From CAZRCG01 sp964598565 (GTDB lineage Bacteria > Bdellovibrionota > UBA2394), in the NCBI GenBank assembly GCA_964598565.1, contig CAZRCG010000002.1, positions 124,001 to 188,000 on the forward strand: DNA of 64,000 bases, given 5' to 3'. A model generated the notes under the pieces. That model was not told where the DNA came from. It made no database searches and worked only from the letters and a program-made list of their open reading frames with translations. Every line of letters starts with the position of its first letter. Position 1 is the stretch's first letter. The translations under genes and the position numbers were made by a program. Of the stretch, positions 17,504 through 25,915 are shown in pieces.

Positions 17504-18236
17504 TAACCCCGGCCCGCGCACGCGAAGTCGCTGAATTGCGATGAAAGAGTGGTGCCCTTACTTTATGGGTAATCTCAAAGACGCGACGCTCGTTTGAAGA
17601 AATCTCCCACAACTCATGAGCCGGCAACATAAAGGCCTTTGTTACGAGAGATTTTTCTAGCGAATCCACCATTTCGCGGATGCCTTCCTCATGCAGTTTC
17701 GAATCTCGTCCGTACAATTCATGCCAGGGCGTCACTAATACAGAGAGCACGTCATAAGAACAGAGTTCAAAAAATCTCAAGGTCCGAAACGTCTGCCGAT
17801 GCTGAAGATCGTAGCACTCCACAAGATCGTCGGTTTCGATTAAATCAAAAAAATCTGAAGTAGGAGTAACCATTAGAAAGCGCAGCGCGGCCCATGAAAG
17901 CTGCCGACTATCACGCAAACTCACATTGCGGCGTCGGGCATCATCTAAAAGTTGTCGATAACGGTGAAATCCCTGGCCTATACTTCTTAACACGTCGACT
18001 GAAAGAGCTTGCGCGGCCTCTAACGACTGGGTACTTGTCGCTGCGACCACCACACCTTCTTGCAAGCAAAGTTCTGAGAAGGCCTCCACGTCAGAAAGAA
18101 GTGATTGAAGACTCTCGGCCATCTCGCCTTGTGATTGGTTGAGTTGCTGGGCCTCAGATAAAACGGGCAGCTGCGTCGAATGCATTAATTCAGATTCATC
18201 TTTTCCAACAATGGCGTCCATGACTAAGCCGTCCAT
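17472..18236 (-). CDS. Uncharacterised protein downstream of asnS
   Basis: 254 residues from the ATG at 18236, the first good start after the asnS stop; longer in-frame readings lie inside asnS. I do not recognise the family. It is largely helical, with no signal peptide or membrane segment. The C-terminal half has HELYGRDSKLHEEGIREMVDS and LPAHELWEISSNERRVF. The last residues are basic (HRNSATSRARAGVIMTSKAQ). It follows asnS by 50 bp and may be read through from it. It converges on the desaturase gene with 32 bp of overlap. Confidence 0.55.
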   Translation of the reverse strand: MDGLVMDAIVGKDESELMHSTQLPVLSEAQQLNQSQGEMAESLQSLLSDVEAFSELCLQEGVVVAATSTQSLEAAQALSVDVLRSIGQGFHRYRQLLDDARRRNVSLRDSRQLSWAALRFLMVTPTSDFFDLIETDDLVECYDLQHRQTFRTLRFFELCSYDVLSVLVTPWHELYGRDSKLHEEGIREMVDSLEKSLVTKAFMLPAHELWEISSNERRVFEITHKVRAPLFHRNSATSRARAGVIMTSKAQRLR

Positions 18237-18286
18237 AACTGAGTCTCTTATAGTCCCAGATCCAAGAAAAGAGAAGAGGGTCCCAT

Positions 18287-19621
18287 TTACGGGTATATTC
18301 TCTCCATCATTCGAGGAAATGGAATAGCCTCGCGTACATGTGGTACCCCCGTGATCCAAGCGACGGTTCTTTCTAAGCCCAAGCCAAAGCCAGCATGCGG
18401 AAATGAGCCGTAGCGACGCACATCGAGATACCACTCAAAGGCGGCCTTCGATAATTTATGCTCCTCCATACGCTTCATGAGCTTCTGCAAATCATCTTCT
18501 CGCTCTGACCCTCCTATAATTTCTCCATAACCCTCGGGAGCAATAACATCCATATTTAAGGCTAAGCCCGCATTTTCAGGATCTTCTTTCATATAGAAAG
18601 CCTTAATAGAAAGCGGATAACGATGAATCATGACCGGTCGATCAAAACGCTGCGAAATAATCGTCTCTTCATCGCCGCCAAAGTCATCCCCATAGTGGGC
18701 GGGATTCCCAGACTCTTTTAAAATAGAAATCGCTTCCGCATAAGTGATTCTGGGAAAGGGCTTTCTTACCCTCTCAAGGGGCTCCAGTTTTCTATCGAGA
18801 AACTCGAGCTCCTTACGGCAGTTTTTGAGAGTGCGCTGAACAATATATTCAATGAAGTCTTCGGCCAAATCCATATCGCCGGCCAAGTCTAAAAAAGCCA
18901 CTTCGGGTTCTACCATCCAAAACTCCGCCAGGTGGCGCCTTGTCTTCGATTTCTCTGCACGAAAGGTCGGGCCAAATACATAAATTTTGCCGAGTGCTGC
19001 GGCACTGGCTTCGCCGTAAAGTTGGCCACTTTGAGTGAGATAGGCTTTGTCATCAAAGTAAGGGGTCTCAAACAACGTCGAGGTTCCCTCACAGGCATTG
19101 GGGGTTAAAATGGGTGCGTCCACTAAGTAAAATCCTCGGCCATCAAAATAATCTCGAATGGCCCGAATAATTTCAGCGCGTACACGCAAAATAGGAACCT
19201 GTTTAGAAGAGCGAAGCCACAGATGTCGATGCTCCATCAAAAAAGCAATCCCATGCTCTTTTTTGGCAATGGGATACTCTTGCGATACGGAAACAACTTG
19301 AAAATCTTTCATACCAAGTTCAAAACCCAGCTTCGACCGAGCGTCTTTTTTTACTTCGCCCATCACCACCAGCGAAGTTTCAAGACTCAAGCTTTGCAAA
19401 AGTTTAAACTTCTCTTCGCCCAAGCTGCCAATATCGCCCACGCACTGGATGATTCCTGTGCCGTCTCTCAGCTGTAAAAAAGCGATTTTGCCCGAGCTTC
19501 GATTGTTGGCCACCCAACCTCTCAACGTAACCGTCTGCCCCAAAAACACATCGACATTGTCAACGGTCGCTTCGTCTGAACGATCTCGACCCGAGACTCT
19601 TGCATCACGAATAATCTTCAT
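18287..19621 (-). CDS. asnS: Asparaginyl-tRNA synthetase
   Basis: 444 residues, class IIb aminoacyl-tRNA synthetase. The N-terminal OB fold (TVTLRGWVANNRSSGKIAF) recognises the anticodon. Motif 2 is FGPTFRAEKSKTRRHLAEFW, and motif 3 is GFGLGLERTVAWITG. Asparaginyl rather than aspartyl specificity is supported by the RRHLAEFWMVEPE sequence typical of AsnRS and by the lack of the AspRS insertion domain. It lies 3 bp after the DUF4388 gene, so the two are co-transcribed. Confidence 0.95.
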   Translation of the reverse strand: MKIIRDARVSGRDRSDEATVDNVDVFLGQTVTLRGWVANNRSSGKIAFLQLRDGTGIIQCVGDIGSLGEEKFKLLQSLSLETSLVVMGEVKKDARSKLGFELGMKDFQVVSVSQEYPIAKKEHGIAFLMEHRHLWLRSSKQVPILRVRAEIIRAIRDYFDGRGFYLVDAPILTPNACEGTSTLFETPYFDDKAYLTQSGQLYGEASAAALGKIYVFGPTFRAEKSKTRRHLAEFWMVEPEVAFLDLAGDMDLAEDFIEYIVQRTLKNCRKELEFLDRKLEPLERVRKPFPRITYAEAISILKESGNPAHYGDDFGGDEETIISQRFDRPVMIHRYPLSIKAFYMKEDPENAGLALNMDVIAPEGYGEIIGGSEREDDLQKLMKRMEEHKLSKAAFEWYLDVRRYGSFPHAGFGLGLERTVAWITGVPHVREAIPFPRMMERIYP

Positions 19622-19624
19622 CTC

Positions 19625-20743
19625 TTAAGATTTAAATCTTATGAGCCCTTCGTCCAAGAATCTTTTCAAAATCCGTAGACTTTCCAACTCAGGAACTGGC
19701 GAAATCATCAAAAGACTGCGAATATCCCAGTGGCCATTGATACGCGAGGCCAAAAACCCCTCCAGTGAGGTATAGATCTTCTCGCTTAGAATGCTCAAAT
19801 CTACCGAAATCATAGGAACGGCCGTTAACGGACATGAGCTTTGCAATTTTGCCAAATAAGCCTCCTGAACGACCTTAAAGAGGGTTTGCCCTTCGGCATT
19901 CTGAGGATCTTCTAATACTAAGGTTTCAATCAGATCGTAGGCCTTCTCGATTTCGCGGCCCTTAAACAGGTCAACCGCTTGCTTGAGGCGAGACGCTGGA
20001 TCTGCTGGTACTGCCACCTCTGGGGCGGCGACCTTCTTATTAGGAGCAATCAGTTTCGCCCAGTACAGCTTGGCAAAGGCCTCGATGCCTCGGTACTCAG
20101 GCGCTCGGGTTTCCAAGAGAATTCTCTGAATGGACTTCTCCCCATCGACGGAAGAAAAGATCCTTTCGACAAAAAAATTACTCTTCAACTCCTCGACACT
20201 GAGTTGTTCCACCAGCCTCTTAAATACCGTATCGACGGAGGGGAAGGATGTTTTGAACTCCTTCCATTCATCAGCGCGTCGGGCGCCCTCAAAAATCACC
20301 TCGTCCATAGAGAGTACAGAGCGAAGGCGATCATGAGATGCCATCTCAGAAACTTCGGTATTGAAAATAAATTTACCGTCTTGCCAAAGAAATACATCGT
20401 AGATGGTTTCTTCTATTTTTATTTTGAGGGCTCGAGCGATTTGCGACTCTGATAATTTAAAATGCTCGACTAATACACGGCCCAACATCGTCTTCGACGT
20501 GGCTTGAATTTCAAAAGCTCGTTTGAGCTGATCTTCCGTCAAATCTCCAAAGCAAATTAAAATCTGACCCAGGTATTCCTTTGGATCGTTGGAACTGGCT
20601 GAAACAATCATTCCGTTTTCAACGAATACCTTTTTAACCATCCCCTTACGATCAAAGACTAAGGTTCCCGTCTTCTGACTAAACTTCAACCACTGAAGAA
20701 TCTCAGGCAAGTTCATCGTCGAGAGTAGTCCCGAGACTGACAT
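19625..20743 (-). CDS. DUF4388 (PatA-like) domain protein
   Basis: 372 residues. The N-terminal 150 or so match the DUF4388 domain found in PatA-like and gliding-related proteins: SGLLSTMNLPEILQWLKFSQ, then KTGTLVFDRKGMVKKVFVENG and YLGQILICFGDLTEDQLKRAF. A second helical unit (MLGRVLVEHFKLSESQIARAL) follows. The C-terminal part, after a linker with VAAPEVAVPADPASR, carries TPR-like helices. In predatory and gliding bacteria DUF4388 proteins are often linked to signalling and polarity, but no activity is established. It sits between ridA (14 bp) and asnS (3 bp) on the same strand. Confidence 0.8.
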   Translation of the reverse strand: MSVSGLLSTMNLPEILQWLKFSQKTGTLVFDRKGMVKKVFVENGMIVSASSNDPKEYLGQILICFGDLTEDQLKRAFEIQATSKTMLGRVLVEHFKLSESQIARALKIKIEETIYDVFLWQDGKFIFNTEVSEMASHDRLRSVLSMDEVIFEGARRADEWKEFKTSFPSVDTVFKRLVEQLSVEELKSNFFVERIFSSVDGEKSIQRILLETRAPEYRGIEAFAKLYWAKLIAPNKKVAAPEVAVPADPASRLKQAVDLFKGREIEKAYDLIETLVLEDPQNAEGQTLFKVVQEAYLAKLQSSCPLTAVPMISVDLSILSEKIYTSLEGFLASRINGHWDIRSLLMISPVPELESLRILKRFLDEGLIRFKS

Positions 20744-20757
20744 ACAATTTTGTATCC

Positions 20758-21141
20758 TTAAAAAGCGGCCAATATCTCGATTTCGACCAGAACATCCTTG
20801 GGCAGTCGAGCCACTTCTACCGTCGAGCGTGCTGGCTTTACATCCCCCAAATAGCGGGCATAGACTTCGTTAAACTCCGCAAAGTCTCCCATATTCTTTA
20901 AGAAGCAGGTCGCTTTCACTACCCGAGGCCACGTTAAGCCTGAAGCTTCGAGCAAGCCCTTAATATTCTCCAATACGCGCTCCGTCTGGACTTTGATGCC
21001 ACCCACGACAAGCTCCTGCGTGGTGGGATCCAATGGAATCTGCCCAGAGCAAAATAAAAAATCTCCCACTCTCATCGCCTGAGAATAGGGTCCTATAGCC
21101 TTCGGAGCCATCGTAGTTTCAAGACGTTGTATTTCTTTCAT
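20758..21141 (-). CDS. ridA: RidA family enamine/imine deaminase
   Basis: 127 residues, the standard length. It matches the YjgF/YER057c/UK114 family across its full length: KAIGPYSQAM near the start, the FCSGQIPLD loop, and the closing block ARSTVEVARLPKDVLVEIE with the catalytic arginine. RidA hydrolyses reactive 2-aminoacrylate made by PLP enzymes. It is 14 bp upstream of the DUF4388 gene. A short non-coding gap (21142-21276) separates it from hpt. Confidence 0.94.
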   Translation of the reverse strand: MKEIQRLETTMAPKAIGPYSQAMRVGDFLFCSGQIPLDPTTQELVVGGIKVQTERVLENIKGLLEASGLTWPRVVKATCFLKNMGDFAEFNEVYARYLGDVKPARSTVEVARLPKDVLVEIEILAAF

Positions 21142-21276
21142 AGAGAAAGCTTATCGAAGGCACGGTCTTCTACGCAAGGAAGCGCTTGTACATCAGCATC
21201 CCTATTGGCAATTTTATAGAAAAATTAGCAATAGGAATGCTAAAAACTATAGCCCATGGCACTGCCTCCAGCTGAG

Positions 21277-21804
21277 CTAGACGCCTACCTTGTAAACAAT
21301 CTCTTCAATTTCTCGGTAGAGGCCATCAAGATCAAGTCCATACCCCAGAACGAAATGATCCTCGATTTTGAATCCCACAAAATCCGCATCGACCGGCACC
21401 TGTCGACGGGACGGTTTATCGAGAAAGACCGCAATCTTGAAACGCCGCGCTCCACAGCCATTCGCCCACTCGCGCAGAGCCTTTACGGTATGACCTGTAT
21501 CGATAATATCTTCTAGAATCAACACGTCTCGACCTTCGAGAGAAATACTGGGCCGCTTCTTCCACTGCACATCGCCTGAACTAATTTCTGCCGAGCCATA
21601 AGAGCTCAACTGCACAAAATCAACTTCGAGGGGTCTCTTCATTTGCCGTATAAGATCGGCCGCAAAAATAAAAGCCCCCGTCAATACTCCCACGACCACC
21701 AGAGGTTGGCTTGATGCGGGAAAATCTCGTTCTATCTCCAGGGCTAACGACGCGACTCTTTCTTGAATCTGTGTTTTCGATATCAATATCTTAAATTCAC
21801 TCAT
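21277..21804 (-). CDS. hpt: Hypoxanthine phosphoribosyltransferase
   Basis: 175 residues. The PRPP-binding signature VLILEDIIDTGHTVKAL is at about 94-110, followed by KIAVFLDKPSRRQVPVDADFVGF and the dihydropyrimidine-like closing segment FVLGYGLDLDGLYREI, both typical of bacterial HGPRTs. It salvages hypoxanthine and guanine. It lies 28 bp downstream of a uracil phosphoribosyltransferase gene, giving a two-gene nucleobase salvage block. Confidence 0.93.
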   Translation of the reverse strand: MSEFKILISKTQIQERVASLALEIERDFPASSQPLVVVGVLTGAFIFAADLIRQMKRPLEVDFVQLSSYGSAEISSGDVQWKKRPSISLEGRDVLILEDIIDTGHTVKALREWANGCGARRFKIAVFLDKPSRRQVPVDADFVGFKIEDHFVLGYGLDLDGLYREIEEIVYKVGV

Positions 21805-21832
21805 TCTCTATTCCTCTTGCTAAAAATCTAAA

Positions 21833-22654
21833 CTAAACCCAAGAATTATTAAGAAGCTCTCCAATGCCCCCTGCCCCCGGCACAATATAATCGTGCCCAT
21901 TGAGACCCTTCTCTTCGTTCCAATATTTCCCAGGAGTCGACGCCAAAGCCCTCTTCGAACTCAAACCACGATCAAGGCGAAAAGCAAACACCTCCAGGTC
22001 GGAGGCCAGAGGTTTGACAGCTCTTAGATACTCGGGCGTCACAATTAAATGAAGAGCAATGAACTTGATCGGTCGGGCCTTTTCTCGTGAACGATACAAA
22101 TTGACGGCAGCCTTTATCGTAGAACCAGTGGCCCCCATAGGATCGGCCACCACAACATACGCATTCTTCACAGAGCCCCCAATCTTGTGCCCCGATATTT
22201 GGGTGCCAGTCACTTCGCCGTTTTTATTGGTGACGCGGTTGAGAAGAATATGATCTTGTCTCAAGTGAGTCTCAGGCAGAACTCCGAGAGCGGTCTCATA
22301 GGCAATCTGAGAAGGAAGTATCCCCGCCCTCATAAGATCTACAAAAACCACCTTCACTTTAGGGTCAAAATCCATCATCTCAAAGCGACCCTGGGGGTGA
22401 ATGTCCGCCATACGAGAGCGAACCAATCGCCTCGTTCGTTTAAAACTGTGACTTATCGTCTCCATCATGAGGACACTCATACAGGTACGAAGAATTTGAA
22501 ACAGTTGGGCCGTTGACGTCTTTGCCTCACAAAAATTCGCCAAAAGACTTGAACAATACGGATGATCGATCAAATGAATATGAGAGCCGTAGTGATGAAT
22601 CGCTCGAGGTCGGTTTGAGGCCAATGGATGAACATAATGGGAGTCTTTAAGCAT
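21833..22654 (-). CDS. upp: Uracil phosphoribosyltransferase family protein
   Basis: 273 residues, longer than the usual 210 or so. The PRPP motif is VVVADPMGATGSTIKAA, and the uracil-binding end matches the family well (GLNGHDYIVPGAGGIGELL). The N-terminal 60 residues (HPLASNRPRAIHHYGSHIHLI) are extra. The enzyme would make UMP from uracil and PRPP. It follows the haem-oxygenase-fold gene by 28 bp. The extension and insertions leave room for a different base as substrate. Confidence 0.85.
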   Translation of the reverse strand: MLKDSHYVHPLASNRPRAIHHYGSHIHLIDHPYCSSLLANFCEAKTSTAQLFQILRTCMSVLMMETISHSFKRTRRLVRSRMADIHPQGRFEMMDFDPKVKVVFVDLMRAGILPSQIAYETALGVLPETHLRQDHILLNRVTNKNGEVTGTQISGHKIGGSVKNAYVVVADPMGATGSTIKAAVNLYRSREKARPIKFIALHLIVTPEYLRAVKPLASDLEVFAFRLDRGLSSKRALASTPGKYWNEEKGLNGHDYIVPGAGGIGELLNNSWV

Positions 22655-22682
22655 CTATCGCTTTTACACGACCCGGAAGTAT

Positions 22683-23330
22683 TCAACAAAGCACAAAGAG
22701 TTCGTCCGAAGGCGCCGTCACGTGAGCTGATTTAGAGGCAGCGCGGATCATCTCCCGATAGAGCCAGAACGACGACTTCATGGATGAATAGACCGCTTCT
22801 TGGTCGCTTGTATCCAATTTTTCTACCATCGCCAGAGCCTTCACCAAATGATCGGGATCTTCCCCCGCGTGCACCGATAAGAAGCGATGAGCCCCCTGAT
22901 GAGGGTAGGCTTTTTTTACCTTCACGGTAAGAGAATCCCCCGAGTGCACGGCGATACCTTCTAAACAAATGATGTATCCGTAGAGTGATAACGGACTTTC
23001 AAACATCAAGCGGTAATAATTTTGAGCATAGAGCATCTTTGTGGCATGGCCCTCTTTAAAATCATCTACCGAAAACCCTAAGTCCTTGAGGTCTGCTTCG
23101 CATAGCAATTCGTGCGAACGCTCTTCCCTCATGTGGTCGATCATTCTTAGATGGTGATTTGACTGATGGGTGGCCATTTTCGAGGCCGACAGACAGAGAA
23201 GTCTCGTAGAATGACAAACATAGTAATAAGTTTGGGCCAGCCATTCAGCATAGCATTCTCTTTTCGCCCACGGATAGTTGATCAGTAGATCGTGGGTCAC
23301 ATGACATTCTCGATTTAAATCATCTTTCAT
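22683..23330 (-). CDS. Haem-oxygenase-fold iron-containing redox enzyme
   Basis: 215 residues. It resembles the 'iron-containing redox enzyme' group of the haem-oxygenase/TENA/PqqC fold. The likely metal or acid residues are in MREERSHELLCEADLK (about 68-83) and in LSVHAGEDPDHL near 150-161, with a central helix LYGYIICLEGIAVHSGDSL. Relatives include HDO diiron oxidases that cleave or oxidise amino acids and fatty acids. Its start overlaps the GNAT-like gene as ATGA, so the two are translationally coupled. The substrate is unknown. The fold call is by pattern, and I cannot confirm every metal ligand. Confidence 0.65.
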   Translation of the reverse strand: MKDDLNRECHVTHDLLINYPWAKRECYAEWLAQTYYYVCHSTRLLCLSASKMATHQSNHHLRMIDHMREERSHELLCEADLKDLGFSVDDFKEGHATKMLYAQNYYRLMFESPLSLYGYIICLEGIAVHSGDSLTVKVKKAYPHQGAHRFLSVHAGEDPDHLVKALAMVEKLDTSDQEAVYSSMKSSFWLYREMIRAASKSAHVTAPSDELFVLC

Positions 23331-24046
23331 AATTGTCGCTCCTTCTCCACCTCTGCCATCGACAAAGGTGCTTCAAGGCCTCGTTGTTCTAGTTCTAGAA
23401 TCCAAGAATCCTGAGGCAACGAGCCAAAACGAAAATGAGATCGATGGAGCGAGATCAAATCGACACTCACATTATGGGATTCAGCGTCCGTGACCACGGC
23501 TTCGCCCCCTCGCTGATACACCACCTGATTGACCGATCGATCGTTTCGAGTCACGGCAACAACTCGATCGATTCCTCTTGAGAAAGCTTCTCTAGCGCAG
23601 AGACACAGAAGAACATCGACGAGTGAAAAGGGAAGCTTGGATTTTCTCCACTCGGCGTCAACGTAACAATACTCCAAAGAAGCACACGTTAAATCCCGCT
23701 TCTGAATAGCCTCCTCATGAAACCATTTTGGATAACGCTCCAAGTAAGAATGCGCACGATGGGCAAAAAATTGAAAATCAAAAATAGTGGAACAAAGAAA
23801 AGCGACCACAGTGTCGTCTGCATCGAATAGACCGTAGATAAAACTAAAGCGTGAAAAATCATCTGCAAAATGTCTTGAGCTGCTTCCAAGTTGCTCAAAT
23901 GTATCGGACCAAACTCTCTGCCATTTCTGAAAAACTAGATTCTCTAAGCGATAGTCGTGCGATGGGCCTCGAGCAGCATTGAAAGCACCATCTTTTGGTA
24001 CTGACAAACAGCGGGCTTTCAGAGAGTGAAACTGCTGTAACGCCAC
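23327..24046 (-). CDS. GNAT-like acyltransferase, possibly LuxI/FeeM-like
   Basis: 239 residues. The pattern is that of an acyl-CoA or acyl-ACP N-acyltransferase: an N-terminal helix with WQRVWSDTFEQLG, the strands DDTVVAFLCSTIFDF and LEYCYVDAEWRKSKLPFSL, a helix LVDVLLCLCAREAFSRGIDRV, and a final VNQVVYQRGGEAV. The overall size and the strand with a trailing C-terminal helix recall the autoinducer-synthase and N-acyl amino acid synthase branch of GNATs, but I cannot show this. It is the first gene of an operon that continues with the haem-oxygenase-fold gene. A perfect AT-only inverted repeat lies 29 bp upstream of its start. Confidence 0.55.
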   Translation of the reverse strand: MALQQFHSLKARCLSVPKDGAFNAARGPSHDYRLENLVFQKWQRVWSDTFEQLGSSSRHFADDFSRFSFIYGLFDADDTVVAFLCSTIFDFQFFAHRAHSYLERYPKWFHEEAIQKRDLTCASLEYCYVDAEWRKSKLPFSLVDVLLCLCAREAFSRGIDRVVAVTRNDRSVNQVVYQRGGEAVVTDAESHNVSVDLISLHRSHFRFGSLPQDSWILELEQRGLEAPLSMAEVEKERQL

Positions 24047-24074
24047 TGCCTCAGTCTACAACTCGCTTGAAGTA

Positions 24075-24110
24075 AAATAAATATTATTTATAAATAACTA
24101 ATATTTATTT
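24075..24110. promoter_or_regulatory. Perfect AT-only inverted repeat upstream of the GNAT-like gene
   Basis: Two 11-base arms, AAATAAATATT (24075-24085) and AATATTTATTT (24100-24110), are exact reverse complements around a 14-base spacer that itself contains ATTTATAAAT. It sits 29 bp before the GNAT-like start, where a promoter or operator is expected. It could be a repressor-binding site, for example for the XRE protein encoded next door, or a -10-rich promoter region. Confidence 0.5.
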
Positions 24111-24278
24111 GGCGCATCAGAATGCTGCTAAGAGCTAAATCAAATGAAGGATGGCTCCATTGCATTAATCCGAAAAGTGGTTTCGTCGTGAGGCTGAGCG
24201 AAAAGGTCCCTAGCAAAGCCGCAGACTAAAAAAAACGCAGAGGTGGCCTCTCTCGCCATTGAGCACATTTTTGCGTCA

Positions 24279-24311
24279 AAAACGCGGCTGGCGACCCTTG
24301 CAGCCAGCCGC
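24279..24311 (-). terminator. Rho-independent terminator of the XRE gene
   Basis: On the minus strand a perfect 9-bp stem (GCGGCTGGC and GCCAGCCGC, 24303-24311 and 24284-24292) with a 10-base loop is followed by GTTTTT. It lies about 32 bp downstream of the XRE stop codon, separating it from the GNAT-like operon. Confidence 0.85.
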
Positions 24312-24343
24312 AATATATCCACTCTTCGGACGGGCTCTAAGGC

Positions 24344-24694
24344 TCAGACGCGCTGTTGCTGCGCCTGATCGTCCGAACGTAGCGCATTACGCAGCGATTG
24401 CTTCTTTATCGACTTTGGCTTAGCCGGAAATGCCTTCGCCAGGAACTCCGCCTGAAGCCGAATCAGTAACGCCGTAATTTCTTCAGCGTCAATCTCATAG
24501 AGATCGATCATCTGCTTCAAGGCCGGAAACGGCGGACAACAGAGCCCTCTCTCGATATTAGAAATAAACTGAGGACTTGAATATCCAAGCTCTTTACTCA
24601 CAAAGCCTTGACTCAATCCTCTTTCTTTTCGCTTCAGCTGAAGAAACTCCCCCAGCTTTATTGCCATCAACTCATCTCGCATCAGAAAATTCAC
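24344..24694 (-). CDS. XRE family transcriptional regulator
   Basis: 116 residues from a GTG at 24694 that has GAGG nine bases upstream; a later ATG at 24667 (MAIKLGEFL) is possible. A lambda-Cro-type helix-turn-helix covers about residues 12-70 (LGEFLQLKRKERGLSQGFVS, then FISNIERGLCCPPFPALKQM). The C-terminal 45 residues are basic and unstructured. It lies on the same strand just upstream of the GNAT-like operon, but its own terminator separates them. Control of that operon through the AT-rich inverted repeat is an inference from position only. Confidence 0.85.
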   Translation of the reverse strand: MNFLMRDELMAIKLGEFLQLKRKERGLSQGFVSKELGYSSPQFISNIERGLCCPPFPALKQMIDLYEIDAEEITALLIRLQAEFLAKAFPAKPKSIKKQSLRNALRSDDQAQQQRV

Positions 24695-25115
24695 TTTCTC
24701 TTACCTCAAGTTCGTTATTTAGGCCGCATACTTCGGCCGTTTTAGCATGGCATTAACGGCTACCCTCAAATTCAAAGCTCCACCATTCTTGGCATTGGGC
24801 TATGAACTTGGTCTGACCTCCTACAATAGGCCATCCTCCATTTCTTTCAAGCCCCAGAGGCCTTTTTTAAACCATACGTACATCATGGCTCGTCTTACTG
24901 ACTCACTCACGGCGGTTGGCCTCGATCCAACCACCTGAAATGACAGCTCAAATTTGTCTCCATTTCAATTAACGCCAAGGTCATCAAACTCGAGTAGCTC
25001 CGCCATGCATTTGCCTACGAGACCTGACCTCCTCAACGCATCCTCAACGTAAAGCCTCTGTACAACACACCCCCCTCTTCTCAGAATGCTTCGACGGCGC
25101 TAGAGTGGCCTCACG
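24695..25115. other. Non-coding gap with an imperfect direct repeat
   Basis: 421 bp without a convincing gene. Two imperfect copies of a segment of about 55-65 bp lie at about 24771-24836 and 24985-25045. They share CTCC-CCAT, GCATT, CTGACCTCCT (24813-24822 and 25024-25033) and CATCCTC. On the minus strand short open stretches such as PTAVSESVRRAMM occur but are broken by stops. This may be a decayed gene or duplicated regulatory DNA. A short inverted motif flanks CGGCCG-like sequence near 24722-24741. Confidence 0.4.
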
Positions 25116-25862
25116 ATGGCGATAGAAACATTGCTTTTAGGGATGATTGGCGGTGCCGGAGGGGCAGGCCTCACACTCGGAACTTACTACTATCGTAAGC
25201 TTCAAAAAGAAATGAAGAAGCAAGGCTTTCAACTTAATACTATCGAGCAACTTTATAATGAAGTTCAAAGGGCCTCGACAACGATTGATCGAAATGTCCT
25301 TGGCTCCATCCAGTCTTTGGTGCAGGCCCTCGAAGCTCGAGATGCCTATACTCGTGGACATTCTGAAAGAGTCAATCGTTACTCTGTAGGCATCGGCAAA
25401 GTTTTAAAGCTGAGCGATAAAGATCAAGAAATATTACATGATGCCAGTCTCCTTCACGATATTGGAAAAATTGGAGTCTACGATCGAATTCTTCTCAAGC
25501 CGGCCGGTCTCAGCGATGAAGAATTCAAATTGATGCGCTCTCATCCCGACTTAGCCGTTCAGATCTTGACTTCCCTTCCCTTTTTGAAAGATCACTTACC
25601 CCTCATTCAATTTCACCATGAACGTCAAGACGGCAGCGGTTATCCTCTCGGCCTCAAGGGCGATGAAATTCCTTTGGGAGCCCGTATCATTCAGGTCGCC
25701 GATACCTGGGACGCCATGACAAGCGATCGGCCCTATCGACGTCGGTTAACCATTGAAGCCGCTACGGCTGAGCTTCTTAAAAGTGCAAAGAGCCAGTTAG
25801 ATCCTCACTGTGTGGACGCCTTTCTCGAATGGCGTCATCAGAGCACACTCGCTCAGGCGTAG
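25116..25862 (+). CDS. HD-GYP domain phosphodiesterase
   Basis: 248 residues. A short N-terminal membrane helix (about 5-24, rich in glycine) and a coiled linker precede an HD-GYP domain. The metal and catalytic residues are present: GHSERVNRYS (81-90), H114 and D115 in LLHDIGKIG, the histidine pair at 167-168 in FHHERQDGSGYP, and the GYP triplet at 175-177. HD-GYP enzymes hydrolyse cyclic di-GMP or related cyclic dinucleotides. PanD starts 54 bp downstream on the same strand. Confidence 0.93.
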   Translation: MAIETLLLGMIGGAGGAGLTLGTYYYRKLQKEMKKQGFQLNTIEQLYNEVQRASTTIDRNVLGSIQSLVQALEARDAYTRGHSERVNRYSVGIGKVLKLSDKDQEILHDASLLHDIGKIGVYDRILLKPAGLSDEEFKLMRSHPDLAVQILTSLPFLKDHLPLIQFHHERQDGSGYPLGLKGDEIPLGARIIQVADTWDAMTSDRPYRRRLTIEAATAELLKSAKSQLDPHCVDAFLEWRHQSTLAQA

Positions 25863-25915
25863 TCTGGTCAAACAGGACTTGTTTCACAGACGCTCCTCTT
25901 TTATTGTGAAATGGC

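Noticed and set aside
18237..18434. N-terminal extension of the unknown gene after asnS
   Set aside because: The extra reading lies largely inside asnS in another frame; the ATG at 18236 fits better.
24747..24938. 63-codon frame on the plus strand in the gap before the HD-GYP gene
   Set aside because: No ribosome binding site, no similarity I recognise, and it covers one copy of an imperfect repeat.
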